From Azolla caroliniana (taxonomy: Eukaryota; Polypodiophyta), in assembly GCA_043228905.1 (NCBI GenBank), contig JBHGNT010000004.1:4526001-4590000 (forward strand): a stretch of DNA of 64,000 nt, written 5' to 3'. The position numbers and the translations under genes were made by a program. Below, in pieces: positions 46,975-57,818 of this stretch; within the stretch, counting starts at the first letter, position 1; each line of letters opens with the position of its first letter. Under the pieces are notes generated by a model. That model saw nothing but the letters and a program-made list of their open reading frames with translations. It had not been told where the DNA came from and did no database searches.

Positions 46975-47102
46975 ACCCCTACATTCCACAATGGCATTAG
47001 TGAATTAAGGGATATATAAGAAGTATATAATGGAGAGGTGAGGAAGTTGGGGTTCGAACCCAGAACGCAATGCTTGTAGTGCTAACAACTTACCACTAGG
47101 AA
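46973..47102 (-). mobile_element. SINE-like tRNA-derived element
   Basis: On the minus strand CTAGTGGTAAGTTGTTAGC (a box-A-like D arm, about 47099-47081) is followed 20 bases on by GGGTTCGAACCC (box B and T arm, 47062-47051), then about 80 bases and the TC run. This is the layout of plant tRNA-type SINEs. A true tRNA is excluded because no acceptor stem pairs around the two boxes. It sits directly before the LINE endonuclease coding sequence. Confidence 0.5.
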
Positions 47103-47915
47103 GTGGTATCATGGAATGTGAGAGGGGCATCTTCTCCTCGTAAGAAATATATATTATGGAAAACTTGATTTGATAAAGATTGAGATGTTTTATGTGCAGT
47201 TGAACATAAGTGTCATGATTTAGCAAGATCTGTGTTACATTTGCGTGGATATTCCACATATTATGCAGGACAATTATCACATCATTACTCAGGGGTTGTC
47301 ACGATTATTCGTAATTCGTTTTGTCCACATATAGTCTATAATGATCCATATGGACGTTTTTTGGTGATGGAAGTCAAGTATTTTGAGGATTTGATATGGT
47401 TGGTAGGAATCTATGCATCCAATAATGCTAATCAACGCACTGAGTTATGGTCTTTAATGTATCCACGGTTATTAGTGGGACGTGTTGGTTTGTTAATGGG
47501 TGATTTTAATATGTGTGTTGATGCTTCACAATCTACTTCACAATTCTCATTGATGGATTCTCCTGAGCAAGCAGTTTGGGACAAATTGGCATCAGAGGTT
47601 TTGAAGTTGGATGTATGGAAATGGTTGCATCAAGATGAGGTTGGGTTTACATTTCAATCTATGCAATACAACGAAACATGGAGTAGGTTAGATAGAATGT
47701 ATGTTATGCATGATGAGTCCTTTTTGCCAAAGATGCTTAATATGTCAATTATGCAAGAGGTTGTGACATCGGATCATTTTCCCATATGTTTTGAGTTTAA
47801 TAAACATGGGGTAGATATGTACAAAACATTGCTTCAACGAGTTCCTTTGAGGTTTAATTCTTCTTTATTATTACATTCTTTATTTGAGGCCTATATGCAA
47901 CAATTTTTTGGCATG
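47103..47915 (+). pseudogene. LINE ORF2, part 1: AP-endonuclease domain
   Basis: VVSWNVRGASSP at 47103 is the usual N-terminal strand of the LINE endonuclease. DVLCAVEHKCHD, GLLMGDFNMCVD, WSRLDRMYV and VVTSDHFPI follow in order, giving the catalytic Glu, the GDFN box and the S-D-H triad. Two TGA codons lie at about 47167 and 47182; from 47189 the frame is open to 47915. It is cut by copia-2 after FFGM. The coding sense resumes in the same frame at 52531 with FSKQVISKGWHAWD, so the insertion site is exact. ORF1 of the LINE was not found. Confidence 0.88.
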
Positions 47916-48364
47916 TGTTGAGATATCAAGCTCAACTAGTTTAATCTAGTTAGTCAACACATGTAACTTAGTAGTTACCTAGATCAAATCTAGTTAATGT
48001 GTTGACCTTAAGCCTTTAAATAGGACCTTGTACTTAAGTGGGATATTCTAGATCTTCCACTCCTTAGTACATTTAATGTAGGACTTACACATAAGTACCT
48101 ATGTTCTTCCCACACATGTGCACCTTTGCACATGGGTTGTATATATACCTCACTGTGGGTATTTTTGTATGTCGATGACACTTTTCAATATAGTCAATCA
48201 TCCCCCATTTATCTTCGTGCTCGTAAGTGTAACTTCCTCTCTCTCTCTCTCTCTCTCTTCCTCTCACACACTCTCACGCGCATATCATACTAATCTTCCG
48301 TTGCTTAACGTAACCATATAATTAGTCTCTAATTAACCCTAGTTAATTACCTAATTACTTAACA
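47916..48364 (+). repeat. 5' LTR of copia-2
   Basis: 449 bp with TATATATA at 48140-48147 as probable TATA box and a CT run near 48237-48259. Imperfect inverted repeats of CTAGTTAATGTGTTGAC type lie near the start. Confidence 0.92.
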
Positions 48365-49362
48365 TGGTATCAAAGCGCATGGTTTAGGAAATCCACTAAG
48401 CCCACCGCTTATTCGTGATTGTGTTCGAGACGCCGACGACAAATCCCGGCTATTTGCTATCCGCTACTATAGTGCCGCTACGAAGGACGTGTACGTGACC
48501 AAGAGAAGAAAAACAAAATGGAAGACACAACAATCAACATGACCACACAAATGGGAAGCTCACTCCCTAGCGAAAAGCTAGACCGAAGCAACTATTCATC
48601 TTGGGAGTACAAATGAATCAATACCTTGTCAGCCAAGGGTATTGGAGCTACATCAACGACGCACAAGAAAACAAACTCGAATCAATGCCTTTAAATAGGA
48701 CCTTGTACTTAAGTGGGATATTCTAGATCTTCCACTCCTTAGTACATTTAATGTAGGACTTACACATAAGTACCTATGTTCTTCCCACACATGTGCACCT
48801 TTGCACATGGGTTGTATATATACCTCACTGTGGGTATTTTTGTATGTCGATGACACTTTTCAATATAGTCAATCATCCCCCATTTATCTTCGTGCTCGTA
48901 AGTGTAACTTCCTCTCTCTCTCTCTCTCTCTCTTCCTCTCACACACTCTCACGCGCATATCATACTAATCTTCCGTTGCTTAACGTAACCATATAATTAG
49001 TCTCTAATTAACCCTAGTTAATTACCTAATTACTTAACATGGTATCAAAGCGCATGGTTTAGGAAATCCACTAAGCCCACCGCTTATTCGTGATTGTGTT
49101 CGAGACGCCGACGACAAATCCCGGCTATTTGCTATCCGCTACCGTAGTGCCGCTACGAAGGACGTGTACGCGACCAAGAGAAGAAAAACAAAATGGAAGA
49201 CACAACAATCAACATGACCACACAAATGGGAAGCTCACTCCCTAGCGAAAAGCTAGACCGAAGCAACTATTCATCTTGGGAGTACAAGATGAATCAATAC
49301 CTTGTCAGCCAAGGGTATTGGAGCTACATCAACGGCGCACAAGAAAACAAACTTGAAATCAC
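48013..49362 (+). repeat. 675 bp tandem duplication at the 5' end of copia-2
   Basis: The block from GCCTTTAAATAGGACC at 48013 to about 48687 recurs at 48688-49362 and contains LTR, primer site and the first codons of gag. Copies are almost identical. The first gag start has lost one G (GAGTACAAATG against GAGTACAAGATG) and runs out of frame, so only the second copy leads into gag. Confidence 0.92.
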
Positions 49363-50264
49363 ACATGCCAACTACCCAACGTGGGAGCAAGGCGCGAGTC
49401 GGGTAATGTATTGCTTGGCAACATGTGTAAACGACCACATGCTTAGCCACATTCATGACGCCAAGACGCCCAAAGAGGCGTGGGAAAATCTCAAGAAGAT
49501 TTTCGCCGTGGACACATCTGCGCGCAAGGTTCAACTCTAGCAAGAGTTGAACAGCATATGACAAAAAGAAATGTCTGTGACAGACTACACCGCCAAGATC
49601 AAGAGCATTTGCGACTCGCTTGGCTCCATCAACGTCAACATCGACGAAGATGAGATGGTGCAAGTATGCTTGGCTAGCCTCGCACAACGATTTAACCTGT
49701 TGAGAATGGCCATCTTGGCGAGAGATACCCCTCCCTCGTTCTTCAACCTCCAATCAATGCTATTGGTCGAAAAAAACAACGTTCAATCAAAGAACAACAC
49801 ATCGGAAGGACAAATGCTCTTCTCCAATACGGATGGTGCCCATAGACGAGGTCGAAGCGGAAGAGGTCAATTCGACCTATCCCACGAAGGGAATTCACAA
49901 TTTCGGCAAGGAAACGGAAGCCATCGAGGAACCTTCACAAGAAGGGGGAGCTTCCACGCCGAACAAGGTCGGCGAACGACGCCACCTACGTGCAATTATT
50001 GCGGCAAAATCGGCCATTGCGAAGAGGAGTGCCGAAAAAGTCGAGGCGAGTCGGCTTCAACAAGCCGACAACTCACAAATTACGCCGCGAACGCGGAATA
50101 CGCGGACTACGGTGGACTCTTCGTTATGAGGCATAGAGCGAACTCTATGATGGCCTCTGATCCCGCAAACTCTGCAAGCACCTCCAACTCCGAACACGCG
50201 TGCTTCGTAGACTCCGGCGCTTCGCACCACATGACGTCGCACCAAGAGTGGTTTCACGACTTGT
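49193..50264 (+). pseudogene. copia-2 gag and protease
   Basis: ATG 49193 starts MEDTTINMTTQMGSSLPSEK. LDRSNYSSWEYKMNQYLVSQ and WEQGASRVMYCLATCVNDHM are copia gag blocks shared with copia-3. Stops TAG 49538-49540 and TGA 49559-49561 interrupt it. The frame goes on to a Gly/Arg-rich linker, the intact knuckle CNYCGKIGHCEEEC, and the protease FVDSGASHHMTSH at about 50205-50245. TGA at 50264 closes this part. Confidence 0.88.
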
Positions 50265-52030
50265 GAACACCGGATTGACCCGGCTACATAGAGACTAGAG
50301 ATGACACTCCGCATCCCATTCGGCACATCAGTGATGTCCCATTCGGGAAAGAAGGCGAGCAAACCTGCATCAAGAATGTCTTGCACGTGCCCACAATAAC
50401 AAAAAATTTGGTTTCGGTCGGCCAAATCGTGGAGCAAGGTATGCAAGTCCGCTTCAACAATGAAGGTTGCTTTATCGAGAAAGACGGCCAACTCATAACC
50501 AAGGGACGGAGAGACGGTTGCTTGTTCATCCTCGACTCGAACGAGGTAAAATAGGCCATGTACGCCAAAGGTCTCAAGACCGAGACAAACATCGAGTTGT
50601 GGCACAAGTGAATCGGCCATGTAAACCTCCAACGGCTTCGTGGAATGCAATCAAAGGGAGTCGTAATCGAACTTCCGGCCTTCGAATCGAAACGAGTCGA
50701 CCGAGTGTGCGAAGCATGCCAACTCGGCAAACAATATCGACTCCCATTCCTGAGGGAGAGCTCCGCAAGAAAAGGCCTCCTTGACATAATCCACTCGGAT
50801 GTATGGGGACCGGCTCAAACACCGACACTCGGCGGATACCGCTACTACGTCACCTTCATCGATGACCACTCGCGCTACGCATGGATATACCCGATGAAGA
50901 AGAAGAGCGAAGTGCTCTCTCACTTTCAAAGGCTCAAAAGCCAAGTGGAGAAAGAAACCGGTCGGCACATTCGATGCCTACGATTGGGCGGAGGAAAGGA
51001 GTACTTCTCCGACAAGTTCACCTCCTACCTCCAAGGTGAAGGAATTCGTAGAGAATTCTCATGCCGACACACTCCCCAACAAAACGGAGTAGCCGAGAGA
51101 AAGAATCGGCAAATACTCGAGGTAGCACGCGCCATGATGCATGAGAAGCACATGCCGAACTTCTATTGGGCGGAAGTGGCATCCACGGCTGTCTATCTCA
51201 TGAATCAATGCACCACAAATAGTGTGCACGAGCTTACTCCATACGACATCTTCGTTGGAAGAAAGCCCATCCTCTTGCACCTCAAGGTGTTCGGAAGCAT
51301 TGCGAATGTACGCATCCCGAACGAAAGTCGAGAGAAGCCCAACGCGAAGTCGGAGGAATGTATCCTCATATGATACTTGTCCGCGAAAAATGCATACAAG
51401 TGCTTCAACCCTTTGACCCGAGCGGTGTGGATAAGTCGCGACGTCGTTTTCAACGAATCGGCATCTTGGTATAAGCCCGATGCGACTCCATCCGACCCGA
51501 TCGAGGAAGAGTTGAACGCCAACTCGGACAACGAAACTTGGCCAAGTTCTCCACCGAAGGACAATCCAAGCTCTACCGAGCTAATTGGCCCACAAGAGCC
51601 TCCACGCGATGAAAACACGTCGCGGCCAAGTCCGACATCGGACAAAGGCAAAGGTAAGATGCCCGAATACGAAGTCGAGGTTCACCCCGACGACCGTGAT
51701 TCAGATGATTCGGCTCACTCACTAGACAGTGAGTTCGGTGTACCCATCATGAGGACACCCGGAGTAAAGAAGGCGCTCACATCGACAAACGAGAAACTCC
51801 GCCGCTCATCACGAGCGAAGACCCAAGTCACTCGTTACGCCTACAACGAGTGTATGGCCCATCACTATGCCCTCGCGATGAAGGTAGTGGATGAACAAGA
51901 GCCCAAGGATCCAAGCCTTCGTCACAGGCTTGAGGGGGAGAATAAGCCGCGGAGAGCCGCACAACGAAGCCACGAAGACGTGAAGAAAGCCGAAAGCCGC
52001 ACTGATGCCGACGAAACCGAAGGAAGCTAA
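50265..52030 (+). pseudogene. copia-2 integrase and C-terminal extension, no RT
   Basis: Blocks KNVLHVPTITKNLVSVGQIV and VCEACQLGKQYRLPF lead into integrase IIHSDVWGPAQTP (first Asp) and NGVAERKNRQ (Glu). The middle box reads CLRLGGGKEYFS where relatives have RSDGGKEY, so the second catalytic Asp is lost. After HLKVFGSIANV the chain becomes acidic and Ser/Pro-rich (DNETWPSSPPKDNPSSTE), then RSSRAKTQVTRYAYNECMAH, normally just before RT. The frame instead ends at TAA 52028-52030 with a charged tail. Stops include TAA 50552-50554, TGA 50609-50611 and TGA 51371-51373. Confidence 0.85.
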
Positions 52031-52070
52031 ACCAGACGTTGGACGCCTCACACTTGAGCTTGAGGGGGCG

Positions 52071-52388
52071 TGTTGAGATATCAAGCTCAACTAGTTTAAT
52101 CTAGTTAGTCAACACATGTAACTTAATAGTTACCTAGATCGAATCTAGTTAATGTGTTGACCTTAAGCCTTTAAATAGGACCTTGTACTTAAGTGGGATA
52201 TTCTAGATCCTCCACTCCTTAGTACATTTAATGTAGGACTTACACATAAGTACCTATGTTCTACGCACACATGTGCACCTTTGCACATGGGTTGTATATA
52301 TACCTCATTGTGGGTATTTTTATATGTCGATGACACTTTTCAATATAGTCAATCATCCCCCATTTATCTTCGTGCTCATAAGTGTAAC

Positions 52389-52422
<34 letters not shown>

Positions 52423-52525
52423 TCTCACACACTCTCATGTGCATATCATACTAATCTTCTGCTGCTTAACATAACCATATAATTAGTCTCTAATTAACCC
52501 TAGTTAATTACCTAATTACTTAACA
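52071..52525 (+). repeat. 3' LTR of copia-2
   Basis: 455 bp, about 97 percent like the 5' LTR by eye, with a longer CT run (52393-52420). TATATATA is kept. Confidence 0.92.
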
Positions 52526-52530
52526 ACATG

Positions 52531-53860
52531 TTTTCAAAACAAGTTATTTCAAAAGGATGGCATGCATGGGATACAACACTACAAAACATCAATGATATTC
52601 ATCGTATGTATGGTATGACTAATGCTAAAAGACGTAAGAAATTGATTGATAAGTTTTCATATATTCTTACGCACTGCAATGTACTATTGATGAATAATCC
52701 ACATGATGAAGAGCATTTGGATGTTCAAGTTCAAGTCTAGGACATTGTGAAGAATTTGTCTTGTCAAAGTTATCGACAAACAAGACTACGTCAATTAAAG
52801 GAGGGATTTATAGATAATCAATCACAATCTCATATGTTTTTTCAAGAATTAAGACCACCATATGCTCGTTCAGATGTGGTACAAATTAAGATAGGGGATG
52901 CCATTGTTGTAGACCCAGTCAAGGTTATTGAGTTATGTATTACTCATTTTTAGAATTTGATTGGGCCAGAGTTGATTATTAATGATGATGTTTTCAAAGC
53001 ACAACAAGAGTTTCATAATGTAATTGGGAGTGTCATGAATACAAATATTTGTCAAGAATTGGATGCTGATTTTGAAGAAGATGAGGTGGAAAATGTATTG
53101 TTACACCTTCCAAATGGTAAAAGCCCTGGCTGGGATGGTGTTACAAATGAAGTTTTTAAGAAGTATGTTACATGCTTAAGAGTCCATTCACACAAATGTT
53201 TCAACAATGTTGGGATTCTGGTTTCATGCTTGAGAGCTAGAAGGTGGGCTTAATCAAATAGATACCAAAGGTACCATCTCCGGAGTCATTTCATCAATGG
53301 AGGCCTATTTCATTGATGGGAGGGTTGTACAAAGTGTTTGCAAAGATATTATTCAACAGACATAAGAAGTTCTTACCTCAACTTATCCATCCATCTCAAT
53401 ATGGTTTTATTACAAGTAGAAATATATTGCATAATGTTTTGAATGTTCAAATGGCGACCGATTATGCTCGACATACACATCAAGAAATTGTTATGGTGCA
53501 ATTAGATTTGGAAAAAGCATATGATCATGTTAATTGATCTTTCATCTCAGGTGTGATGTATAATGTGGGGTTTGGTCCTCGTATGTGTCAACTTATCTTT
53601 TTGCTAAGGCAAAATGCAACCTCTCGTGTGATGCTTAATGGCAGAGTCACTCTGAAAATGTTTCTTACTAGATCCATGCGGCAAGGATGTCCACTAAGCC
53701 CATTGTTATTTGTTATTGTTACACATCCTTTGTTAGTAATGTTATCAAATCTTGCGGCCAATGGTGATATTGTGGGTTTGCATCTTCCTTCTGGTGGACA
53801 ATTGGTGGCACAAGCATTGGCAGATGATTCTTTTATGTTTTTACAAGCCTCAAAAGAAAA
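52531..53860 (+). pseudogene. LINE ORF2, part 2: reverse transcriptase
   Basis: Continues the endonuclease half at 47103-47915. The linker (NAKRRKKLIDKFSYIL, SYRQTRLRQLKEGF) leads to RT motifs: LHLPNGKSPGWDGVTNEVFK, then after a frameshift near 53240 FHQWRPISLMGGLYKV, SQYGFITSRNILHNVLNVQM, MVQLDLEKAYDHVN, RQGCPLSPLLFV and QALADDSFMF, where ADD is the catalytic pair. Stops: TAG 52738-52740, TAG 52951-52953, TAG at about 53261, TGA 53535-53537. It is cut at 53860 by copia-3; the remainder lies beyond the right edge. Confidence 0.9.
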
Positions 53861-55070
53861 TGTTGAGCGGCAAGCTCAACCGGATCCGGATCCGGATTGG
53901 TTGAATAAGCCTGAGCCGGATCAGAGCAGTAACCGGAAGTCTAGTAATAGCCTAGACTACTAGGTAATCTTGTCTCGTAGTTAGTGTCAGTCGTACGTAG
54001 GAATATTGAAGTACCTGTCAGTATTTCTGTCAGTCCTTATGGATTTGTATAAATAGTGTTGTTTAACATGTTGTATGTACAGAGTTTTAGAGTATTTTGA
54101 ATTAAGTGTATGTTCTGCTCAAGGTTGTTAGGTACATTAGGTACGGTACGGATACCATACGTATTTAACGTATTAATACCCGTATAGTACCTTTCAATTT
54201 AAAAATACGTTAAATATGTTTTCTTAATATGTTAAATACTTATAAAATATGTATTTTACATATAGTACGTTAAATACTTCTAGAATTTGAAAATTATTTA
54301 CCTTTCTAAAAAATATCTATAATATTGTAAAAAACATCTATGTTTACACAATTTTGTGATGTACAATATAGTTCTACATCCTAAAATGCATATAAGACAT
54401 TTGAACATTTCACATCCTAAAATACCTATAGTAATATGGATGTCGACATTCCCTTATTCTATAAATCAGTTTAAGTGTGTATCACGATGTTCTACTTCAA
54501 ATTGTAATTATTTACAATTATGCCTTCATAGATTGAGGAATCGTCTACGATTATCACACTCATGATAGGTTTCTCTTTTCTTCGTTTTCTTCTTCTTCTT
54601 CTTCTCTCTTTTGCGATTATCACACTTAGGACAGGTTTATGTCTTCTTTTCTCTCTTCTTCTTCTTCTTCATCTTCTTCATCGTCATCTCTTCTATTCTT
54701 CTTTCTTCCTTCCTTTGGCTTCTTTTTCACTAAAATCTTTTTTTTCTTTTGCTTTTTGTTAGGGTTTTACTTACATTTTCTTTATAAATACGTATTATAC
54801 CTGTTTTTTTATAAATACGTTAAATACCGTATTGGACAAATGTACATGATATTTGACTGAACAACATTGAGGTATAGTACGTACTATACAAATGATGAGG
54901 TACTATACGTATTTAAATGTTAAATACGGGTACGTAAACAACCATGGCTCTACTGTCTCTGTCTCTGCCACGCGTATTCTCTATGTATTAAGTTGTCCAT
55001 TAAACCTTTATCTTATTCTCTGTTGCTACTCGGCTGAGCCGGTTCTGTCTAATGCTTTCGCACCTTAACA
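53861..55070 (+). repeat. 5' LTR of copia-3, with a DNA transposon inside
   Basis: Bounded by TGTTGAG and TTAACA. Without the insert at 54120-54946 it would be about 380 bp. It starts with an imperfect inverted pair (TTGAGC-GGCAA-GCTCAA). Confidence 0.8.
54120..54946. mobile_element. hAT-like non-autonomous element in the copia-3 LTR
   Basis: Ends CAAGGTTGTTAGGTAC and GTACGTAAACAACCATG are imperfect inverted repeats (CAAGGTTGTTA against CATGGTTGTTTA). The flanking octamers GTTCTGCT and GCTCTACT agree at six of eight positions, a decayed 8 bp duplication. The 827 bp interior is AT-rich, with CGTATTTAA/TTAAATACG motifs repeated in both directions near each end and a TTC-rich centre. No transposase. 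Confidence 0.65.
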
Positions 55071-55170
55071 TTCACATGGTATCAGAGCGTGAGGGTTGAT
55101 AACCTCTGCAACCATCGCTTGCTTTCGTAGACAAACCCTAGAACCCGGTAACAACAGACAGAGAGAAGTT

Positions 55171-56134
55171 ATGGACAGAGGAATGGTGAGTTCACTTCCA
55201 ACAAAGAAGCTCGACCGGAGCAACTACGTGTCCTGGTCATATAAAATGCACCAGTACCTGTTGGGGTATGGATATTGGAGCTTCATGGAAGGAAGGAACG
55301 AGGTAGCGCCAGAACCGGCACACAATGACTTCCTGATATGGGAGCAAGGAACGAGCCGAGTATTGTACTACCTTGCGTCCTGTGTGCATGATCAGATGCT
55401 CGGCTACATCAAGGATGCAAAGTCGTTGAAGGAGGCCTGGGGAAATCTGAGGAAGATTTTCACCGCAAGTACCACAACCTGTAAGTTGCAGCTCCGGCAA
55501 GAGTTGAACAACATCTGGCAAAGAGACATGTCGGCTACGAATTACACCAACAAGATAAAGGAGATTTGTGACACAGTCATGTCCATCAACGTGATGATGG
55601 ACGAAGACGAGATGGTCCAAATTTGCCTCGGTGGTCTAGCGCAAAGATGCGGGCAAATCCAGACAGCTATCTACACCCGGGAGAAACCACCATCTTTCTT
55701 CGATTTGCAATCGATGCTGATGGTCGAGGAAAACCACGCAAGTGGATCAAGGACCACTCAATCGGATGGCCGGATGTTGTACACGGAGATAGATCGGCCC
55801 CATGGATGTGGTGGATGAGGTGGGCCGGCACACAATGGAGGTGGCCGGCAAGAGTAGGACCGGAGGCACAGAGGTGGTGCCGACAACAGTTCCGGACCCT
55901 CCACAAGTAGGGGGAGTCAAAGCGGCGTCGGGAACCGACAAGGAAAGGCTGACACAGAATGTTGGTACTATGGCAAAAAGGTTCATAGGGAAAGCGAGTA
56001 CTGAAAGAAGTGCACCGATTCGGACAAATTCGGATCCGGCAAAACCGGTCGGGAGAACCGGTAAAGCTCGCACTACGCGGAAGGATCGGAAGGATCCAGA
56101 ACTGGGAAAACTGGTAAAGGGCCAACCTTCCTGA
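55171..56134 (+). pseudogene. copia-3 gag
   Basis: ATG 55171 (MDRGMVSSLPTKK) opens 215 codons to TGA 55816-55818: LDRSNYVSWSYKMHQYLL, WEQGTSRVLYYLASCVHDQM, SLKEAWGNLRKIF and DEDEMVQICLGGLAQR. After a frameshift the basic linker and a damaged zinc knuckle (CWYYGKKVHRESEY, with two metal ligands gone) are readable up to about 56000. Confidence 0.85.
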
Positions 56135-57150
56135 TGAAGCACAATGCTAACTCGATGAAGAAGTCTACTTCCAAATCCGAGGAAGTATGGTACGTTGATT
56201 CCGGTGCGTCCAACCACATGACGAGCAATGAAGAGTGGTTCTCTTTTTTAGAGAAACTAGAATAACTGGGGATTTTCAAACTGGAGACGACACCCCTCAC
56301 CCGATTGTGCATGTCGGAGAAGTCCCTTTAAGCCATGTTGGACAAAAGGGGAAGTTGATAAACGTACTACACGTTCTGACAATCACAAAGAACATGGTGT
56401 CGATTGGACAAATCGTCGACCATGGAATGCAGGTGCGGTTTATGCACCTCAGGTGCTTCATCGAGGAAGAAGGCTGGATAATTGCGCAAGGGCGCAGAGA
56501 AGGGAGGATATTTATCCTCAACACCAATGACATTGGCATCGCGATATTTGCCAAAGGGCAGAAGGTCGAGTCAGACATCGACATGTGGCACAAGCAATCG
56601 AAACAAGTTGTCTTTGGTTTGCCGAAATTTAGCGATCGGAAGGCCGAAATTTGTGAAGCCTGCCAACTCCGGAAGCAACACTAGCTTCCATTCCCCACCG
56701 AACGAAACCGGAGCTGTAACAAGCTCGATCTAATACATTTGGATGTATGGGGACTCGCAGAGAACGTTAGTCTTGGCGGGAGTCAATACTTCATCTCCTT
56801 CATCGACGATTACAACTGGCACACGTGGATCTACCTCATCAAACAGAAGAGCAAAGTCTTCGAATGTTTCTGGAACTTGCAAAGCTTAGTTAAATGGGAA
56901 ACGGAGAGGAAGGTCAAGTGTTTGCGGTCGGATGGCGGAAAATAATACTTTTCCAGCCAATTCAACAGTTATCTGCAACAGAACGGAATTCAGAGAGAAT
57001 TCAGTTGCAGATACACGCCGGGCAAAAGGTGTGGCCAAAAGGAAGAACCGGTCGATAGTCGATGCGGCAAGAGCAATGCTGGAGGAGAAGAGCATGACCC
57101 AATTCTACTAGACTGAGGCGGTGCGGACGACCGTCTACATCCAAAACCGG
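56135..57150 (+). pseudogene. copia-3 protease and integrase, left part
   Basis: Protease YVDSGASNHMTSNEEWF at about 56190-56245. Then GDDTPHPIVHVGEVPL, INVLHVLTITKNMVSIGQ, and the CEACQLRKQH block ending in TAG at 56682. Integrase shows LIHLDVWGLAEN, FISFIDDYNWHTWIY and CLRSDGGK followed by TAA. A frameshift leads to GVAKRKNRSIVDAARAM, where the usual catalytic Glu is Lys. Coding stops at TTVYIQN (57143), the gypsy-2 insertion point. Confidence 0.85.
57147..57150. other. Left target-site duplication of gypsy-2 (CCGG)
   Basis: CCGG precedes the 5' LTR and also follows the 3' LTR at 63935-63938. Confidence 0.7.
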
Positions 57151-57775
57151 TGTCGTGAAGAAAACCGTCCACAAGCGGAATCGGTGCACCGGAGCGTAGG
57201 AACCGGCTCTTCATGCACGTACGCCTTATGTTGAACATAGAAGATCCTAGGTAGGTAGATTCGGTAGGTAGGAAGTTAATGGGAAACGACTCCTTCCTTG
57301 CCTATAAAAGGAGGGAGACGAGGAAGGGGGAAGGGTTCGCGGTTAGAGAGGACGAAGTGCTGTCGGGTTGTCGGCCGAAGGCTTCTCTCTCTTTCAAAAC
57401 TCCATAGCTTCTTTCTATGCAGGTTTCGGGAGGCTCGCGCTGCTCTGAGGAATGCCCGAGTGCTTCCGGCAGCACCTCCAACCTACTCCTTTCTTTCTGT
57501 GCGTTTACGAACAGGCATCAACATCTGTTCGCCGGCCTGTTCGGTTGTAACCGACTTCGTGCTTCTTCTTGTTTGTCCTTGTTAATATATATATACATAC
57601 ATTCGTGTCTCTCTGCGTCGGTGTCCCACTCGCGTCTTTGTGTCGAGGGCCGTGTCCCTGAGAATCTGCGCTCACACGTAGTGGGTCTCTTCCCTTCTCC
57701 TCTCTCTCTTGCTTTTCGGTGCAAGACCCCCGAGGTCCCGCCTCATTTCACACATCCGCGAGGAATACCTCGACA
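57151..57775 (+). repeat. 5' LTR of gypsy-2
   Basis: 625 bp. TATAAAAG at 57303-57310 is a strong TATA box. About 75 bp near 57435-57510 (GCTCGCGCTGCTCTGAGG onward) are missing from the 3' LTR. Confidence 0.95.
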
Positions 57776-57818
57776 TCTTGGTGAACCCGACGTGAACGAG
57801 GCGGCAGAAGAGCAGAAG

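Larger units (their letters stand above)
47916..52525 (+). mobile_element. Ty1/copia retrotransposon (copia-2) lacking RT and RNase H, inserted in the LINE
   Basis: 5' LTR 47916-48364 and 3' LTR 52071-52525, both starting TGTTGAGATATCAAGC and ending TTAACA. The flanks GCATG (47911-47915) and ACATG (52526-52530) are the 5 bp target duplication with one change. The primer site TGGTATCAAAGCGC is at 48365. PPT-like TGAGGGGGCG precedes the 3' LTR. A 675 bp block covering most of the 5' LTR, leader and gag start is tandemly duplicated. Gag, protease and integrase are present. RT and RNase H are absent, although the ORF runs on nearly to the 3' LTR. Confidence 0.93.
53861..57150 (+). mobile_element. 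Ty1/copia retrotransposon (copia-3), left part
   Basis: Begins TGTTGAGCGGCAAGC directly after LINE sequence (GAAAA, the presumed target site). The LTR reaches about 55070-55076, where TGGTATCAGAGCG (55077) is the primer site. Gag, protease and part of integrase follow. The element is cut at 57150 by gypsy-2 and goes on at 63939 to the window end. Its gag resembles that of copia-2, so the two are related lineages that landed in the same LINE. Confidence 0.9.

Noticed and set aside
47040-47100. tRNA gene on the minus strand
   Set aside because: A and B boxes are present but no acceptor stem or clear anticodon arm pairs; SINE head fits better.
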